A stretch of 64,000 bases of DNA from an uncultured Pseudodesulfovibrio sp. (GTDB taxonomy: Bacteria; Desulfobacterota; Desulfovibrionia; Desulfovibrionales; Desulfovibrionaceae): contig NZ_OY782498.1 in NCBI RefSeq assembly GCF_963677845.1, positions 1,619,518-1,683,517 of the forward strand. Direction: 5' to 3'. Under the pieces are notes generated by a model. The model worked only from the letters and a program-made list of their open reading frames with translations. It searched no databases and was not told where the DNA came from. Below are positions 36,901 to 46,829 of the stretch, piece after piece. Each line of letters opens with the position of its first letter. The stretch's first letter is position 1. The position numbers and the translations under genes are program-made.

Positions 36901-39900
36901 CTCTTCTGGTGTATAGGTAATTTCAACCTTGGTGATGGTATCAGAATCAACATCAGAGATGTCCACGGCACCGGTAACCGAGAGCGGAGCGTCACCTTCA
37001 GTAAAGGTCGCGCCATGATCCGCGCCAGCCGCGCCAGGATTCTCATCGGCAAGGACGTCATCGAAGTCATCGTCATCAACAGAACTCTGCTGATCATCGA
37101 CTTCAATGTCATTGTTATTATTAAGACTATCGCCAAAGGTAGCTTCAGAGTCATTCGGATTCAACGTTGCATCGTCAAAGTGAACGTTCTGAGTCGTGGT
37201 GCCACCATCAAAAGAGATATCCCACTCATTGTTGGCTGCATCCCACACAAACTCAGGGGTTCCGGTAGGAGTGGAACCGTATCCAACATCAACCAGGAAG
37301 TAATGCAGGTCCTGACCGTCACCAAATGTGGTGAGGACATCGCCAACATTTGCATCCTGCACATCTTCCATAATGATTTCAGGATTCACGGGCTTACCGT
37401 CAACCATCTCATAAACACCAATCATGTTATGGTAGCCGGCGGTATGACCTTCGAAAGTCACTGTACCGGCTGAGAGGTCGAGAGTCGGAGCGTCATTCTC
37501 GGATTCTACCGTAATGGTAGAAACTGCGGAATTACTGGCCTCACCCTGATCGTCGTAGACTGTAATGGTGAATTCTCTGTCCCCATCAAGCGGAGACTCA
37601 TCAGCTGCATTGCCGAAGGTTATACCATCAAGGACGGACTCAAAATCACCCATGGTCATATCATCACCGTTGGGACCAGTGATCGTCCAAGTTATTTCTC
37701 CGGTAACAGGATCAACAGAACTTGTAGCATCCCAACCCGTAGGCAGATTCAAATCAAGAGCAGTTACGTCAGCATCCTCAAGCGGAGTGTAGGAGACAGT
37801 CGCCTTGGAAACCATTGCATTATGGTCCACATCAGCGATATCCGCATCACCCGTAATGGAAATCGGAGCTGCATTTTCAACATATGTATCAGCAAAGTTG
37901 AAACCATCAGCATCGGCTGACAGGTCCAAAGTCGGAGTATCGTTAGAACCAGTAATGGTAATGTAAAGAGAGGCCTTAGAGTGAGTCTCTCCATCAAATA
38001 CCGTGTAATCGACCTTAATGGGGCCGTCACCATAGACTTCGCCTGCTGCCAGAGACTGATAGAAAGACGGATCAAAGGTGTAGGAACCATCCGGATTGAA
38101 GGTCAAACCTTCGGGGGCATCGGCCGGGTTATCGAGGGAGAACTCAAGTTCACCAAGCGTATTATCAAGATCGATATCATTGTCGCCGACGTTCAGACCG
38201 GTCGCCGTTGTATCGTCTTCATTAATGGTCAAGAAATCATCTGCCGCTTCGACTTCCTGATTCACAGGGCCGTCAGGCTGGATGTTGATGGTAACTGTGG
38301 AGGCTCCATCGGGATCAACCAATGCGCCGTCGTTACCAGGCTGACCGGAATCAACAGGGATGTAATCAAAGGAATCAGTATCGGTGAACTCTGCATCAAT
38401 ATAGCGAAGTTCCCAGTTAGAACCATCCGCATCGGAAGCGGTGCTAAAAACTATTGTATCGAATTCAAAGCCAGAGACCGTGATGGAATTGAACAAGTCT
38501 CCGTCGCTGCTAACAGAGCCGGAGTTCACTTCTTCACCGTTCAGGTACGCGGTCCATTCTGCAGTCGCATTCTGATAACCATTTGCGTCAGGATCAAAAT
38601 GCCCACCCAAACCGTCGAAGCCGATTTCTGCGTATGAAACGGTTGCGCCATTAAACCTCACGGTCAATTCATCACTACCAGGTCTATCTGGTCCAGCATT
38701 GAGCCCCTTGTCATTACCACCGTTACCAGTGGCATCAGCGATACCAAATCCTATATGATTTGCCTGCCCATGGAACTGCTGGAGTTCAGCGGCTACTCCA
38801 TCACTGGTCACGCTGGTGGTTACGGAGACACCATCGCCAAGGTCCATAACGCGGTTCAGACCATCGGATTCACCCCAGTTATCAAGAGTTACATCACCTG
38901 CAAGACGAGAACCAAGGAGCACACCGTCAATGCCGTCGGAGTCAGGAACATAGGTCAAACCATTCAGATCAAACTGAGTGCCGTTGTCGTCGATAATCCC
39001 GTCGCCATCAGCATCGCTTGCCAAATCGGCTTCAGTCACTTCCTGCCCGTTGTACATCAACTTGCCACCCGTAGGCAGTTCGGTGATCATAACGTCAAGA
39101 GCATCAGCATCATCTTCCGGGTCAGACACATGATCAGCGTTGTCACCAATGCCACCTTCTGACCCGTCAGCACCGAGGAAGTCGACTGAGCCGCCGTCAA
39201 GACCGACGGTCATGGTGAAGTCCTCGCCGCTCGGAGCTTCGTTCACATTGCCAATCTGGACATTAATATCAACGGACTGCCCAACACCACCCTGCGAGTC
39301 CACTGGGGATACGGAGATGGTGTACTGGTTGTTTGCTTCGTAATCGAAGGTCGCACCGTCTGCGGTCACAACCTGGTTCCCATCGATAGCGAACATGAGA
39401 TCGGCGCTATCAACCGGGTTACCATCTTGATCGTAATATTGGCCGTCAGCACCAAGCTCGACATATTCGGTATCCGAAATCTCGATCTTGTTGATGACGT
39501 AATGCACATCCTGTCCTTCCATGTCGCTGGAGGCCAGTTCTGCAACAGCAACGGAACCTGTCACGTTTTCAACAACCGTGAAGATAGGATTGCCATCAGC
39601 ATCAACTGAGCTGACAGCCAAGTTGTCAATACCAAAGGATTCGTCGTTGAGATGGCTATCCAAATCAGCGGAAAATTCAAGATCAACCTGCCCATCCGGG
39701 TTCGGGATAGTGATAGTCACATGGTGAATCTGATCAGTACCCCACTGCCAAGTATCGCCAGGCTCCAGATTTTCAGCATCGCCAGTCATCGGTGTAACCG
39801 TGAAGGTCACACCATTGGGACCGGTGAATGTACCATCTGTAATCTCACCGTCGATTCCGCGCCAAGACAAAATGGTTCCGTTCAAAGCATCGTTGTGTCC

Positions 39901-42900
39901 CAAATTGATTTCAGCGGAATCACCGTTGACAGACATAATGAAGTTTTCGTTATCCCAAGAGTCAATTTCATAAAGATCAAACTCTATGGTCATGGTGTCA
40001 GTGCCGTCGGCAACTGCAAAAGTCTTGGTCAGGGTATCGTTACCACCAAGACGGCCAAGGTAATCAGTCAACGGTCCATCAGTCTCAGTAACAGGGACAT
40101 CTCCACCATTGACCAACCAACCATCAGCGCCGTCCTCAAAATCTTCCACAGGAGCAGAGACATTGGTGATAACCGGAGCATCGTTGGTGCCGTTAATCGT
40201 TACGGTAATAACCTGTGTTGCCGTCCCGTCGTAAGAAGTAACCGTTACGGAGTCCGTCAAGCTTTCGCCGTCACCAAGCTGCTGGATCGCGGCCTGATCA
40301 TTGCTGGCCGTATACGTCCAGTCGCCATCTGCATTAATGGTAAACGTGCCGTAACCATTGCTGCCCGGTGCGTCAGTCAGCGGTTGGAAAGTATCTTCAA
40401 TATCAGGATTGGTGTTGCCCGGAACCGAGGGATCAGGATTGACTTCATGAACATCAGGATCACTCACTTCAAGAGACCCCCCGATGGTCAAATTCCCACC
40501 ATCAGGTTCAACGACATCACTACCGGACTGATACTGAGCGCCATCAGGCAGATCTTCGAGAGTATTTGCATTGTCATCCGTCTCGTTGACAGAAGCGATA
40601 ACCACGCCTTCGTCATTCATAACACCTTCAGCAACAGAGATAGTTGCGGAATCGTTTACGCCTGAGACTGATATGGTCAATGTAGCGGTACTCGTGACAT
40701 CGCCATCGGTCACGCTGTACGTAAAGACATCGTCAACCGGGTCACTGCCAGCGGCCAACTCATTGGCTGCATCTTGATCCGCCTCATAGGTGTAATTACC
40801 GTCAGCATCGATCTTCAAAGTACCGTAGGTACCGACAATAACAAGATTACCTTCTGCATCAAAGGAGTTAACGAACTGGGAACCGTATTGGATTCCGGCG
40901 ATATGCAGAACGTCTCCAGTGTCAACATCAGAATCACCGGTCACTGCGTCTGTAAGTACATTGCCGGTAGCTGGGACCAAAGCGGCATCATCAACGGCCT
41001 CAGAGGCAGTATTCACGTCGTTCACTGCGATCGGAGCGTCGTTGGTACCATTAATAGTAATGGTCAGATCAGCCGAGTCGCTGCTAACGCCATCCTGCCA
41101 ATCATTCGTAGTAACGTAAGAGAAAGTCTCGGTAAGAATTCCGCCATCATCGAGCGCATTAACTGCGCCATTTTCATTATCAAGAGTATATTCATACTCG
41201 CCGTTTTCCCAGACCCTCAGTGTACCGTAATCACCGTCAATATCGACATATTCATTGGTACCGTCATAGTCATAAACAGCCTGAGTATTGTCACCATGGC
41301 TAATGGTTTCAACAAAAATCTGTGTATCATCTGCATCAGAATCCACATCGCCATCGGCATTCACATCAGTGATAACATTACCAGTTACCGTACCGATATA
41401 TTCAACATCTTCGAAGATATGCCCGAATTCACGAATTGAATTCGCATCAGAAAACGCCTCGGGAGCATCGTTGGCACCGTTCACTGTAAAGGTGAGGTTG
41501 GCATAACTCAGGGCACCGGAGTCATCCATAATTGCGTATGTAAAGGAATCCGTACCGGAATTATCATAATTCAATGCCTCAAGATCAGCATTCTCACCAT
41601 CATTATCCAATGTATACGTATATGAACCATCATTATTGATGGTCAAAGAACCGTAGTGACCTTGAACGGAGAATGAAGCCTGTGAAGGTTCAACCGCTCC
41701 TTCTAAACCACCGTTCACGAGCGAGGCATCATAATCAAGCTGATCGTCGATGTTATCCGAAGGATGTTCTGAATAAACACCCATGACGAAAAGACCGGAT
41801 TCTTCACCGGGCTCATTGACCATGTCGTTGTCATCAACGTCCGAATCGTTTTCCAAAACGTTGCCGGAAGCATTATACGGTCCTTCGGAATAGGGATGAT
41901 ACTCTTCTTCTCCGTCGGAAAGTCCTGTTTGTTCAGTATCAATGTATGGGAAAGGTCCGTCAGAATCTCCATGCTCAACAGCCTGCACGTTTGTATCAGC
42001 CACGGCCGTCGGCGCATCGTTAGAACCATGAACCGTAATGGTCAAACTGGCCTGATTGCTCACCGAACCGGAAGGATCTTCGATAGTATAATTGAAAACC
42101 TCGTCGTAATCTTCGCCTTCTTCAAGGCTATCAGCCAAGTCTTCATTTAATGTATATATATAAGAACCATCAGATTGAATAACCAAAGTCCCGTACAGCC
42201 CTTCAACAGTCTGCCCGGTTGACGGAATCTCGACCGGGCCAGGGTTCTGACCTGTGGAATCAACGCCATCGTAATCGATGGAGTGCATAAGCAATGTATC
42301 ATTAGAGTCTGAGGCGTCAGGATCGAAATCATTATCAATGACATTGCCTTCAATCGGTTCTTGAATTTGTGGACCATCAGTTTGATAATTGACGACAAAA
42401 CCTTTGCCTTCCTCACCAAGACTAAAGAAATCACCTTCAAGGTCGCTATCGTAAAGTTCTTCTTCCTCAGACACGAAAGTGACGTGCTCACTCCCGTTAA
42501 AATCGGCATCACCTATTTCAGTGATCTCATTAAAATCGTCATTGGCTATGGGATTTGTATTATCTCCCGCCGTCCCGGAAACAGCTGTCAAAGCGCGACT
42601 GGCATATGCATCACTCTGTCCGCCCAAAGCATCAACCCCATCACCGATCTGACCGGGATCATCCGAGTACTCACCTGCACCAGACCCGCCACCGTTGGCA
42701 TCACCTGCGGTCTCCAACCCGGCATCAGCGCCATCAACGCCGTCGGCAAAAGCGAAGAGATACACATCACCGGCAACCTGTTCTCCATCCAGCATTTCAA
42801 AAATAGGCATGGACCCCGCATCTGCGAGAGCCTGATAATTTTCGAGAACAACCGTACCACCATTTTCAATGGCAATCGTAAGATTACCGTTGTTGCCGGT

Positions 42901-43023
42901 AAAAACGGCTTCGGAAATATCGAAAGTAAATTTGACGGGAACATCAGCGGTCATCTGATAGGTGGTTGTCTGTCCTGCGCCGGGGAGAGAGACTTGAAGC
43001 ATTTGAGTCTTGGGGTCAGCCAT
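33952..43023 (-). CDS. Giant VCBS-repeat adhesin with von Willebrand domain
   Basis: A single open frame encodes 3023 residues, highly acidic and rich in Asp, Asn and Gly. Residues 1-110 are a distinct N-terminal module without signal peptide. From about 158 at least nine VCBS-type repeats follow (motif GTYGTLTI-x2-DGSYTYT then NGANDAPVA), interrupted by three beta-rich modules (about 958-1141, 1378-1548, 2591-2751) and cadherin-like segments. A von Willebrand A domain lies near 2270-2460 with the metal site DTSGS. The last 125 residues look like a type I secretion target domain with degenerate RTX repeats. The protein is expected on the cell surface, acting in adhesion or biofilm. Start 43023 has GGAGG five bases upstream. 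No type I exporter is adjacent. Confidence 0.9.
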   Translation of the reverse strand: MADPKTQMLQVSLPGAGQTTTYQMTADVPVKFTFDISEAVFTGNNGNLTIAIENGGTVVLENYQALADAGSMPIFEMLDGEQVAGDVYLFAFADGVDGADAGLETAGDANGGGSGAGEYSDDPGQIGDGVDALGGQSDAYASRALTAVSGTAGDNTNPIANDDFNEITEIGDADFNGSEHVTFVSEEEELYDSDLEGDFFSLGEEGKGFVVNYQTDGPQIQEPIEGNVIDNDFDPDASDSNDTLLMHSIDYDGVDSTGQNPGPVEIPSTGQTVEGLYGTLVIQSDGSYIYTLNEDLADSLEEGEDYDEVFNYTIEDPSGSVSNQASLTITVHGSNDAPTAVADTNVQAVEHGDSDGPFPYIDTEQTGLSDGEEEYHPYSEGPYNASGNVLENDSDVDDNDMVNEPGEESGLFVMGVYSEHPSDNIDDQLDYDASLVNGGLEGAVEPSQASFSVQGHYGSLTINNDGSYTYTLDNDGENADLEALNYDNSGTDSFTYAIMDDSGALSYANLTFTVNGANDAPEAFSDANSIREFGHIFEDVEYIGTVTGNVITDVNADGDVDSDADDTQIFVETISHGDNTQAVYDYDGTNEYVDIDGDYGTLRVWENGEYEYTLDNENGAVNALDDGGILTETFSYVTTNDWQDGVSSDSADLTITINGTNDAPIAVNDVNTASEAVDDAALVPATGNVLTDAVTGDSDVDTGDVLHIAGIQYGSQFVNSFDAEGNLVIVGTYGTLKIDADGNYTYEADQDAANELAAGSDPVDDVFTYSVTDGDVTSTATLTISVSGVNDSATISVAEGVMNDEGVVIASVNETDDNANTLEDLPDGAQYQSGSDVVEPDGGNLTIGGSLEVSDPDVHEVNPDPSVPGNTNPDIEDTFQPLTDAPGSNGYGTFTINADGDWTYTASNDQAAIQQLGDGESLTDSVTVTSYDGTATQVITVTINGTNDAPVITNVSAPVEDFEDGADGWLVNGGDVPVTETDGPLTDYLGRLGGNDTLTKTFAVADGTDTMTIEFDLYEIDSWDNENFIMSVNGDSAEINLGHNDALNGTILSWRGIDGEITDGTFTGPNGVTFTVTPMTGDAENLEPGDTWQWGTDQIHHVTITIPNPDGQVDLEFSADLDSHLNDESFGIDNLAVSSVDADGNPIFTVVENVTGSVAVAELASSDMEGQDVHYVINKIEISDTEYVELGADGQYYDQDGNPVDSADLMFAIDGNQVVTADGATFDYEANNQYTISVSPVDSQGGVGQSVDINVQIGNVNEAPSGEDFTMTVGLDGGSVDFLGADGSEGGIGDNADHVSDPEDDADALDVMITELPTGGKLMYNGQEVTEADLASDADGDGIIDDNGTQFDLNGLTYVPDSDGIDGVLLGSRLAGDVTLDNWGESDGLNRVMDLGDGVSVTTSVTSDGVAAELQQFHGQANHIGFGIADATGNGGNDKGLNAGPDRPGSDELTVRFNGATVSYAEIGFDGLGGHFDPDANGYQNATAEWTAYLNGEEVNSGSVSSDGDLFNSITVSGFEFDTIVFSTASDADGSNWELRYIDAEFTDTDSFDYIPVDSGQPGNDGALVDPDGASTVTINIQPDGPVNQEVEAADDFLTINEDDTTATGLNVGDNDIDLDNTLGELEFSLDNPADAPEGLTFNPDGSYTFDPSFYQSLAAGEVYGDGPIKVDYTVFDGETHSKASLYITITGSNDTPTLDLSADADGFNFADTYVENAAPISITGDADIADVDHNAMVSKATVSYTPLEDADVTALDLNLPTGWDATSSVDPVTGEITWTITGPNGDDMTMGDFESVLDGITFGNAADESPLDGDREFTITVYDDQGEASNSAVSTITVESENDAPTLDLSAGTVTFEGHTAGYHNMIGVYEMVDGKPVNPEIIMEDVQDANVGDVLTTFGDGQDLHYFLVDVGYGSTPTGTPEFVWDAANNEWDISFDGGTTTQNVHFDDATLNPNDSEATFGDSLNNNNDIEVDDQQSSVDDDDFDDVLADENPGAAGADHGATFTEGDAPLSVTGAVDISDVDSDTITKVEITYTPEEHDALDVDLGSFVDEGTVTNSDGSVTWTISGDASKADYEELLQSLTFENDSETLQDGTREITIRVNDGEDWSNPAQSTITVVGVDDPTSITDHTDGAVHEDAPADLDGNGFLVESGSVTFSDADGDGAMNTTHIDAVDANGNVLSTANVGTLTINDAGVWEYKIDNSLPEVQNQDRGESFDEYFRVYTEDGNDFTDIKVTVNGEDDNRAPNAVNDLAGGADTSATEGGISTSTNPSDYMLIVDTSGSLSHTAMAQTQTALTNMLHTLQGSLADGATSKVSIINFWDRTDIDTFTLTGGDSTAYDAAVGFIGTFSPGGGTDYTAAFRAATALLGPDPDPTQVIFMSDGEPTEGGNGWKNLITPIQDNPDVNLIAVGVNMPAQYKGNMDLIDEGNDASMLDGNGLNGLLQDVLSQTTIPATTAEGNVLTNDSDPDGDALSVISIANDTDTVDLVDSTNDGVDNPSATIVGTYGTLTINGDGSYEYTPDQAAANALNQGDSETESFTYTISDGNGGEASATVSFEVNGANDAPVAINDSYQEINITSGIDAVLPTYQDAVLNDFSTAANGSVTNDGITISVSHWSNNQAELVQLPNGELGIDSGDGNQQIDSDGHYGYEEIRIDVSEGADAVNVTVGSIDSNDDVEVWVYFEGTDHVFNRSYSDNYLGNHNNTIELGGWTDHRGVFHQIDYIEVGPKAQWGNYDNFTISSVSVPDAIMTDPGSAAIPAEIDFGSFDNGTGAITGDVLANDFDVDTGDTLSVIDVNGDDVSASGQTTIHGTYGDLTIEADGSYDYTLHDGWQDLDHTVTETFEYTVSDSHGATDVANLEIPIHVDANVVTDAALDTATGDYVMDGTIGEDLIYIADDATMVNLTDGGDDTIIVDPDYIGTAGGDITVSGFGDGDELVLNDMGDMFISIDHSGNDTVLTINEGAGDVNPGDDYTITLTDYSLHGVDQMDLPTGHMDISSDHESLNSLIQTIIDSPDKN

Positions 43024-43622
43024 GAGGTCCTCCAGTTGGGAATATTTGAGCATGGAATATGAGTTGTACAAGCAATTCGAATAATTCGAGCAGTTCAAAG
43101 AACTTTTAAGATTCGATACACTTTATACATATCGCGCATTTTTTAGTCAATCCGAAAAAAGGTCAATAAACCAAGATGTTGTCATGTGGATAGCAAGATT
43201 AGCCACCTTAAACCCCTTAAACTCGCTGACAAAATCAACTATCGGTGTTTTTTATATTTATTACAGATTTATCATTTTTATCCACAGCATGTTGTTGATA
43301 ACTATTTTAGATATTCACAGTTTTCCACCGCTCCGCTCCTACAAATAAACCCATTAATACGCTGATATTATGGAATAAAAGAATAAAAAATATTCCATAC
43401 CAAGTCCGGCAAAAAAAAAGGACATAAAAGACAAGGGGGGAAAACAACTTGCAAAAAAATGAAAGGCAAGAATCTATTAACGACAATCATTATTTAAACA
43501 TTTTCACTCACAACTCTGAATTGACATGAAATCAATTCCCACATAAGGACTTTTTTTACAGACAACACATCACCTGAATAAAAGACATAACAACCCTAAA
43601 TAAAAGATTATTTTTTAAAGTT
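43024..43622. other. Divergent regulatory region between adhesin and HD gene
   Basis: No gene is seen in this 599-bp AT-rich region. It holds the adhesin promoter (43122-43150), two perfect small palindromes in the adhesin leader (43077-43089 TCGAAT-A-ATTCGA; 43092-43104 AGTTC-AAA-GAACT), DnaA-box-like sites at 43185-43193, 43278-43286 and 43311-43319, and a dyad TGGAATA-N13-TATTCCA at 43371-43397. Confidence 0.6.
43122..43150 (-). promoter_or_regulatory. Sigma-70 promoter of the adhesin gene
   Basis: On the minus strand, TTGACT (43145-43150), a 17-bp spacer and TATAAA (43122-43127). The transcript would start about 90 bases before the adhesin ATG. Confidence 0.75.
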
Positions 43623-44255
43623 ATGAATAAGATCCACACTAACATCTGGGACATAGCTCTTCCTTATCAAGATAAAAGGGACGATGCAGGGCATGCCTTC
43701 ATTACTCTGGAATTTGCGAAGCAGCTGGTTGATCTGGAAAACGGCAATCAAGACGTTGTATTACCCGCCATCATTTTACATGACACAGGGTGGAGTCAGT
43801 TATCACGCGCTGAATGGCAAGTGGTTTTCAGCTCTGACAAAACCCCGGAAGAAGAAATGACCGTCCGCCTCCGACATCAGGAAGAAGGCGTCAAAATTGC
43901 CCAGAAAGTTTTGCAGCAAGTCAACTACCCAAAAGACCTAATAACCGAGATCGTCGAGATCATAGCCGAACACGACACACGGCAAGGCTTCATCTCAAAA
44001 AATGAAGGATTAGTCAGAGATGCAGATAAACTGTGGCGTTTTTCCAAGACGGGTTTTGATGCAGATGTTGAACGCTTTCAATTTGCCCCTCAAAACCTTC
44101 ATGACACAATATATCCACAAATAGCATCTGATGGTTTTTTCTACTGTGACACCTCACGCGACTTGGCTTACCTTGAACTCGAAAGACGACAACGGGAATT
44201 CACACGGGCCGCACGCGCACACTTAAACGACACCGATTACGCCCATGTAAGCTAA
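43623..44255 (+). CDS. HD-domain phosphohydrolase-like protein
   Basis: A 210-residue protein with an HD-type metal site: His in DDAGHAFITLEF, the pair ILHDTGW, and later histidines (RLRHQEEG, IIAEHDTRQGF). HD proteins hydrolyse nucleotides or phospho-esters; the substrate here is not known. No signal peptide, so it is cytoplasmic. It lies 150 bp before the MsbA-like gene and probably forms its own unit. No strong ribosome site is visible before ATG 43623. Confidence 0.8.
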   Translation: MNKIHTNIWDIALPYQDKRDDAGHAFITLEFAKQLVDLENGNQDVVLPAIILHDTGWSQLSRAEWQVVFSSDKTPEEEMTVRLRHQEEGVKIAQKVLQQVNYPKDLITEIVEIIAEHDTRQGFISKNEGLVRDADKLWRFSKTGFDADVERFQFAPQNLHDTIYPQIASDGFFYCDTSRDLAYLELERRQREFTRAARAHLNDTDYAHVS

Positions 44256-44405
44256 TCACTTAACGGCTCTACGTCCTACAACGATAAAGACTGACTTCAT
44301 TGGTCAGCCTTCACTTTCTTATTATCCTATACTATGAAGCCCCAACGCCTTATTTGAAAAATCCGCGGCGGTCCTACGCCACATAGTGATATCCGAGGAG
44401 ATATT

Positions 44406-46184
44406 TTGGCTCAAAAAGTTAAACTCCATAAAATGAGTAACCGATACCTGCTTAAACGCAGCATCGGCTATTTCGGTCCATACAAAGCACGAGTCGTCCT
44501 TGCAATTATCGCCATGCTTTTGTACGCGCCAATCGCTCCTGCCCTGGCTTGGCTGACCAAATTCATTACGGACGAAGTACTTATAGCCAAAGATATAAAC
44601 ACCTTAGAACTCTGCATATATGGATTTGCTGGTCTCATAATTCTCAAGGGAATGCTTCAATTGGGACAGGTTTACGTGATGAACGCAACAGGCATACTTG
44701 TATTGCGAGACTTGCGTCATGACCTTTTCAAGAAAATAATCCGCCTTCCCATGCCCTACTTCGCTGAAAGTGAAATCGGCATGCTCATGAGCCGAATCGT
44801 GGCCGATGTTGTTGCAGTCCGCGTCTGTCTGCCCAGCGGAATCATGTTTGTCAGACAAGTTTTCACCCTGATAGGTCTGATCGGCACAACCATCTATCTT
44901 GATGCATATCTGGCTTTCTGGAGCCTGATTGTCATGCCTGTAGCGATCTATCCGTTTGTCTTTTTCGGTCAGAAAATCCGCAAATACGGCCGCAAAATGC
45001 AAGCCGAACTTTCAGGCATCAACGTTGTTCTTGAAGAAAGCTTTTCAGGCATCAAAGTTATCAAGGCCTTTGCCAATGAACTCCGTGAAGAATCAAAATT
45101 CAACAAGGAAAACAACAACCTGACAAGAATGATTATTCGCCGTATCCTCTACAGTGAAGGATCTTCAAGAATCATGGATCTTATAGCTGCCGTGGCTGGT
45201 GGAACCGTTCTTTGGGTCGGCGGCAGCCGCGTCATCAACGGTTTGATGTCTCCGGGCGACCTCACGGCGTTCCTCGTCTGTCTCGTTCAATTGTATGACC
45301 CCATCAAAAAACTTAACGCCTCCAACCATCAGATTCAAGGAGGGCTTGCAGGCGCAGAACGTGTTTTCGACATTCTTGATTCACCAGATATTCTGGCTGA
45401 AAAGGATGGCACCATCGCCTTTAGTGGCACACTCAAAGAGCTTACTTTCAACAATGTCAGTTTTACCTATCCGAATACATCGGAACCTGCGATCCAGGAC
45501 CTTTCTCTCTCTATCAAGGCAGGACAGCGTGTGGCCATTGTCGGTCCCAGCGGATCTGGCAAGACCACACTGGTCAACCTGATTCCGCGATTTTACCTGG
45601 CCCAACAGGGCGACATAAAAATCAATGGCACATTACTTCAGGATTACACATTGGACAGCCTGCGTCTCAATCTCGGTCTGGTCTCACAGGACACATTTCT
45701 GTTCAATGCTTCCGTAACAGAAAACATCGCTTATGCGCAGGATGAATACGACACAAAAACAGTCACTCAAGCAGCACAAGGTGCGTTCGCTCATGAATTC
45801 ATCATGAAAATGCCCGAAGGCTACGACACTGTAGTCGGCGAAGGCGGCGTCAAAATATCTGGTGGACAAAAACAGCGTCTGACCATTGCTCGCGCCATAA
45901 TGAAAAACCCGAGTCTTCTCATTTTGGATGAAGCCACAAGCGCACTGGATACCGAATCCGAAAGAGTTGTCCAGAAAGCACTGGATAATTTGATAGAGGA
46001 TAGGACTTCGATTGTCATCGCACACAGATTATCGACGATTATGTCCGCAGATGTTATAGTGGTCATGGAAAAGGGCCGGATTGTGGCTCAGGGTAAACAC
46101 GACAACTTACTCGAATCATGCCCTCTGTATAAACGCCTGTATCAGATGCAATTTGAAAACTTTTGTGATTCAGGGGAAAAATAA
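44406..46184 (+). CDS. MsbA-like ABC exporter (lipid A flippase type)
   Basis: A 592-residue half-transporter with an N-terminal six-helix domain (about residues 30-330) and a C-terminal ATPase: Walker A GPSGSGKTT, signature ISGGQKQR, Walker B LLILDEATSALD and switch AHRLST. It is closest in style to MsbA, which flips lipid A-core to the outer face of the inner membrane; multidrug export is possible. The start is TTG 44406, supported by GAGGAG five bases upstream; the in-frame ATG at 44433 lacks a ribosome site. It is followed after 10 bases by the secreted HExxH gene. Confidence 0.88.
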   Translation: MAQKVKLHKMSNRYLLKRSIGYFGPYKARVVLAIIAMLLYAPIAPALAWLTKFITDEVLIAKDINTLELCIYGFAGLIILKGMLQLGQVYVMNATGILVLRDLRHDLFKKIIRLPMPYFAESEIGMLMSRIVADVVAVRVCLPSGIMFVRQVFTLIGLIGTTIYLDAYLAFWSLIVMPVAIYPFVFFGQKIRKYGRKMQAELSGINVVLEESFSGIKVIKAFANELREESKFNKENNNLTRMIIRRILYSEGSSRIMDLIAAVAGGTVLWVGGSRVINGLMSPGDLTAFLVCLVQLYDPIKKLNASNHQIQGGLAGAERVFDILDSPDILAEKDGTIAFSGTLKELTFNNVSFTYPNTSEPAIQDLSLSIKAGQRVAIVGPSGSGKTTLVNLIPRFYLAQQGDIKINGTLLQDYTLDSLRLNLGLVSQDTFLFNASVTENIAYAQDEYDTKTVTQAAQGAFAHEFIMKMPEGYDTVVGEGGVKISGGQKQRLTIARAIMKNPSLLILDEATSALDTESERVVQKALDNLIEDRTSIVIAHRLSTIMSADVIVVMEKGRIVAQGKHDNLLESCPLYKRLYQMQFENFCDSGEK

Positions 46185-46194
46185 GGATACCACC

Positions 46195-46764
46195 ATGCGC
46201 CGCCTGCTCTTGGCATTCTGCATTCTGTTGCTTTTGACTTCTTCCGCTCTGGCAGACGTGGTCAGAACTGTCAGCACGGAGTATTATTTGGTGGAAGGAC
46301 GTGATCCAAAGACTATTTTTACCAACCTGAAGAACCATTCGCCATTAAACAAAGGGATTAAGACCTATCAGGCCCACACCCTGACGAACATCAAATACAA
46401 CCTTAAATGGCGTAATGCGGGTGGAAAGTGCACCGTTACACAGGCAACGATCTACCTTCATCTTACATACAAATATCCAAAACTTGTTCACAGTGTGGAT
46501 TACAAAACTCGCAAGTGGTGGAAAGAATTCATGACGAATCTGGAAGAACATGAACTCATCCATGGCGAGATATCAACCAAAGCGGCCCATTTGCTTGACG
46601 ACACCTTGGAATCTTTTCCGACGACAAGCTGCATTAATTTCAAGGCCGAAATCAAAAAACGTGCGACCCGTATTCTGGACAAAATGAAAAGAGATCAAAA
46701 GGAATACGACAGGTTGACAGAACATGGCTTGAAGCAAAAACGAAATATGGGACGATACCCGTAA
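46195..46764 (+). CDS. Secreted DUF922-like protein with HExxH motif
   Basis: A 189-residue protein with a signal peptide (LLLAFCILLLLTSSALA) and the zinc-protease-type motif HELIH inside NLEEHELIHGEI. It resembles DUF922 proteins, predicted zinc-dependent peptidases of the cell envelope. The C-terminal 40 residues are charged helices. The start at 46195 directly precedes the signal peptide. It is the second gene after the MsbA-like exporter, so the two may be co-expressed. Activity is not shown by sequence alone. Confidence 0.8.
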   Translation: MRRLLLAFCILLLLTSSALADVVRTVSTEYYLVEGRDPKTIFTNLKNHSPLNKGIKTYQAHTLTNIKYNLKWRNAGGKCTVTQATIYLHLTYKYPKLVHSVDYKTRKWWKEFMTNLEEHELIHGEISTKAAHLLDDTLESFPTTSCINFKAEIKKRATRILDKMKRDQKEYDRLTEHGLKQKRNMGRYP

Positions 46765-46780
46765 CCCGTTGATACAGACA

Positions 46781-46816
46781 AAAAAAGGCGGCGAGAGATT
46801 CTCGCCGCCTTTTTTA
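46781..46816. terminator. Bidirectional terminator between DUF922 gene and glutamate synthase operon
   Basis: The perfect stem AAAGGCGGCGAGA / TCTCGCCGCCTTT with A-run and T-run flanks, lying between two convergent units. Confidence 0.92.
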
Positions 46817-46829
46817 ATCATTCCCAAAA

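Noticed and set aside
34903-41439. Long plus-strand open frames (200-340 codons) opposite the adhesin gene.
   Set aside because: They mirror the repetitive Asp/Gly/Thr-rich codons of the adhesin in another frame, show no ribosome sites and have unnatural compositions.
44406-46184. The MsbA-like transporter as the type I exporter of the giant adhesin.
   Set aside because: It lacks the N-terminal peptidase-like domain common in adhesin exporters, has no HlyD-like partner, and its motifs fit lipid flippases better.
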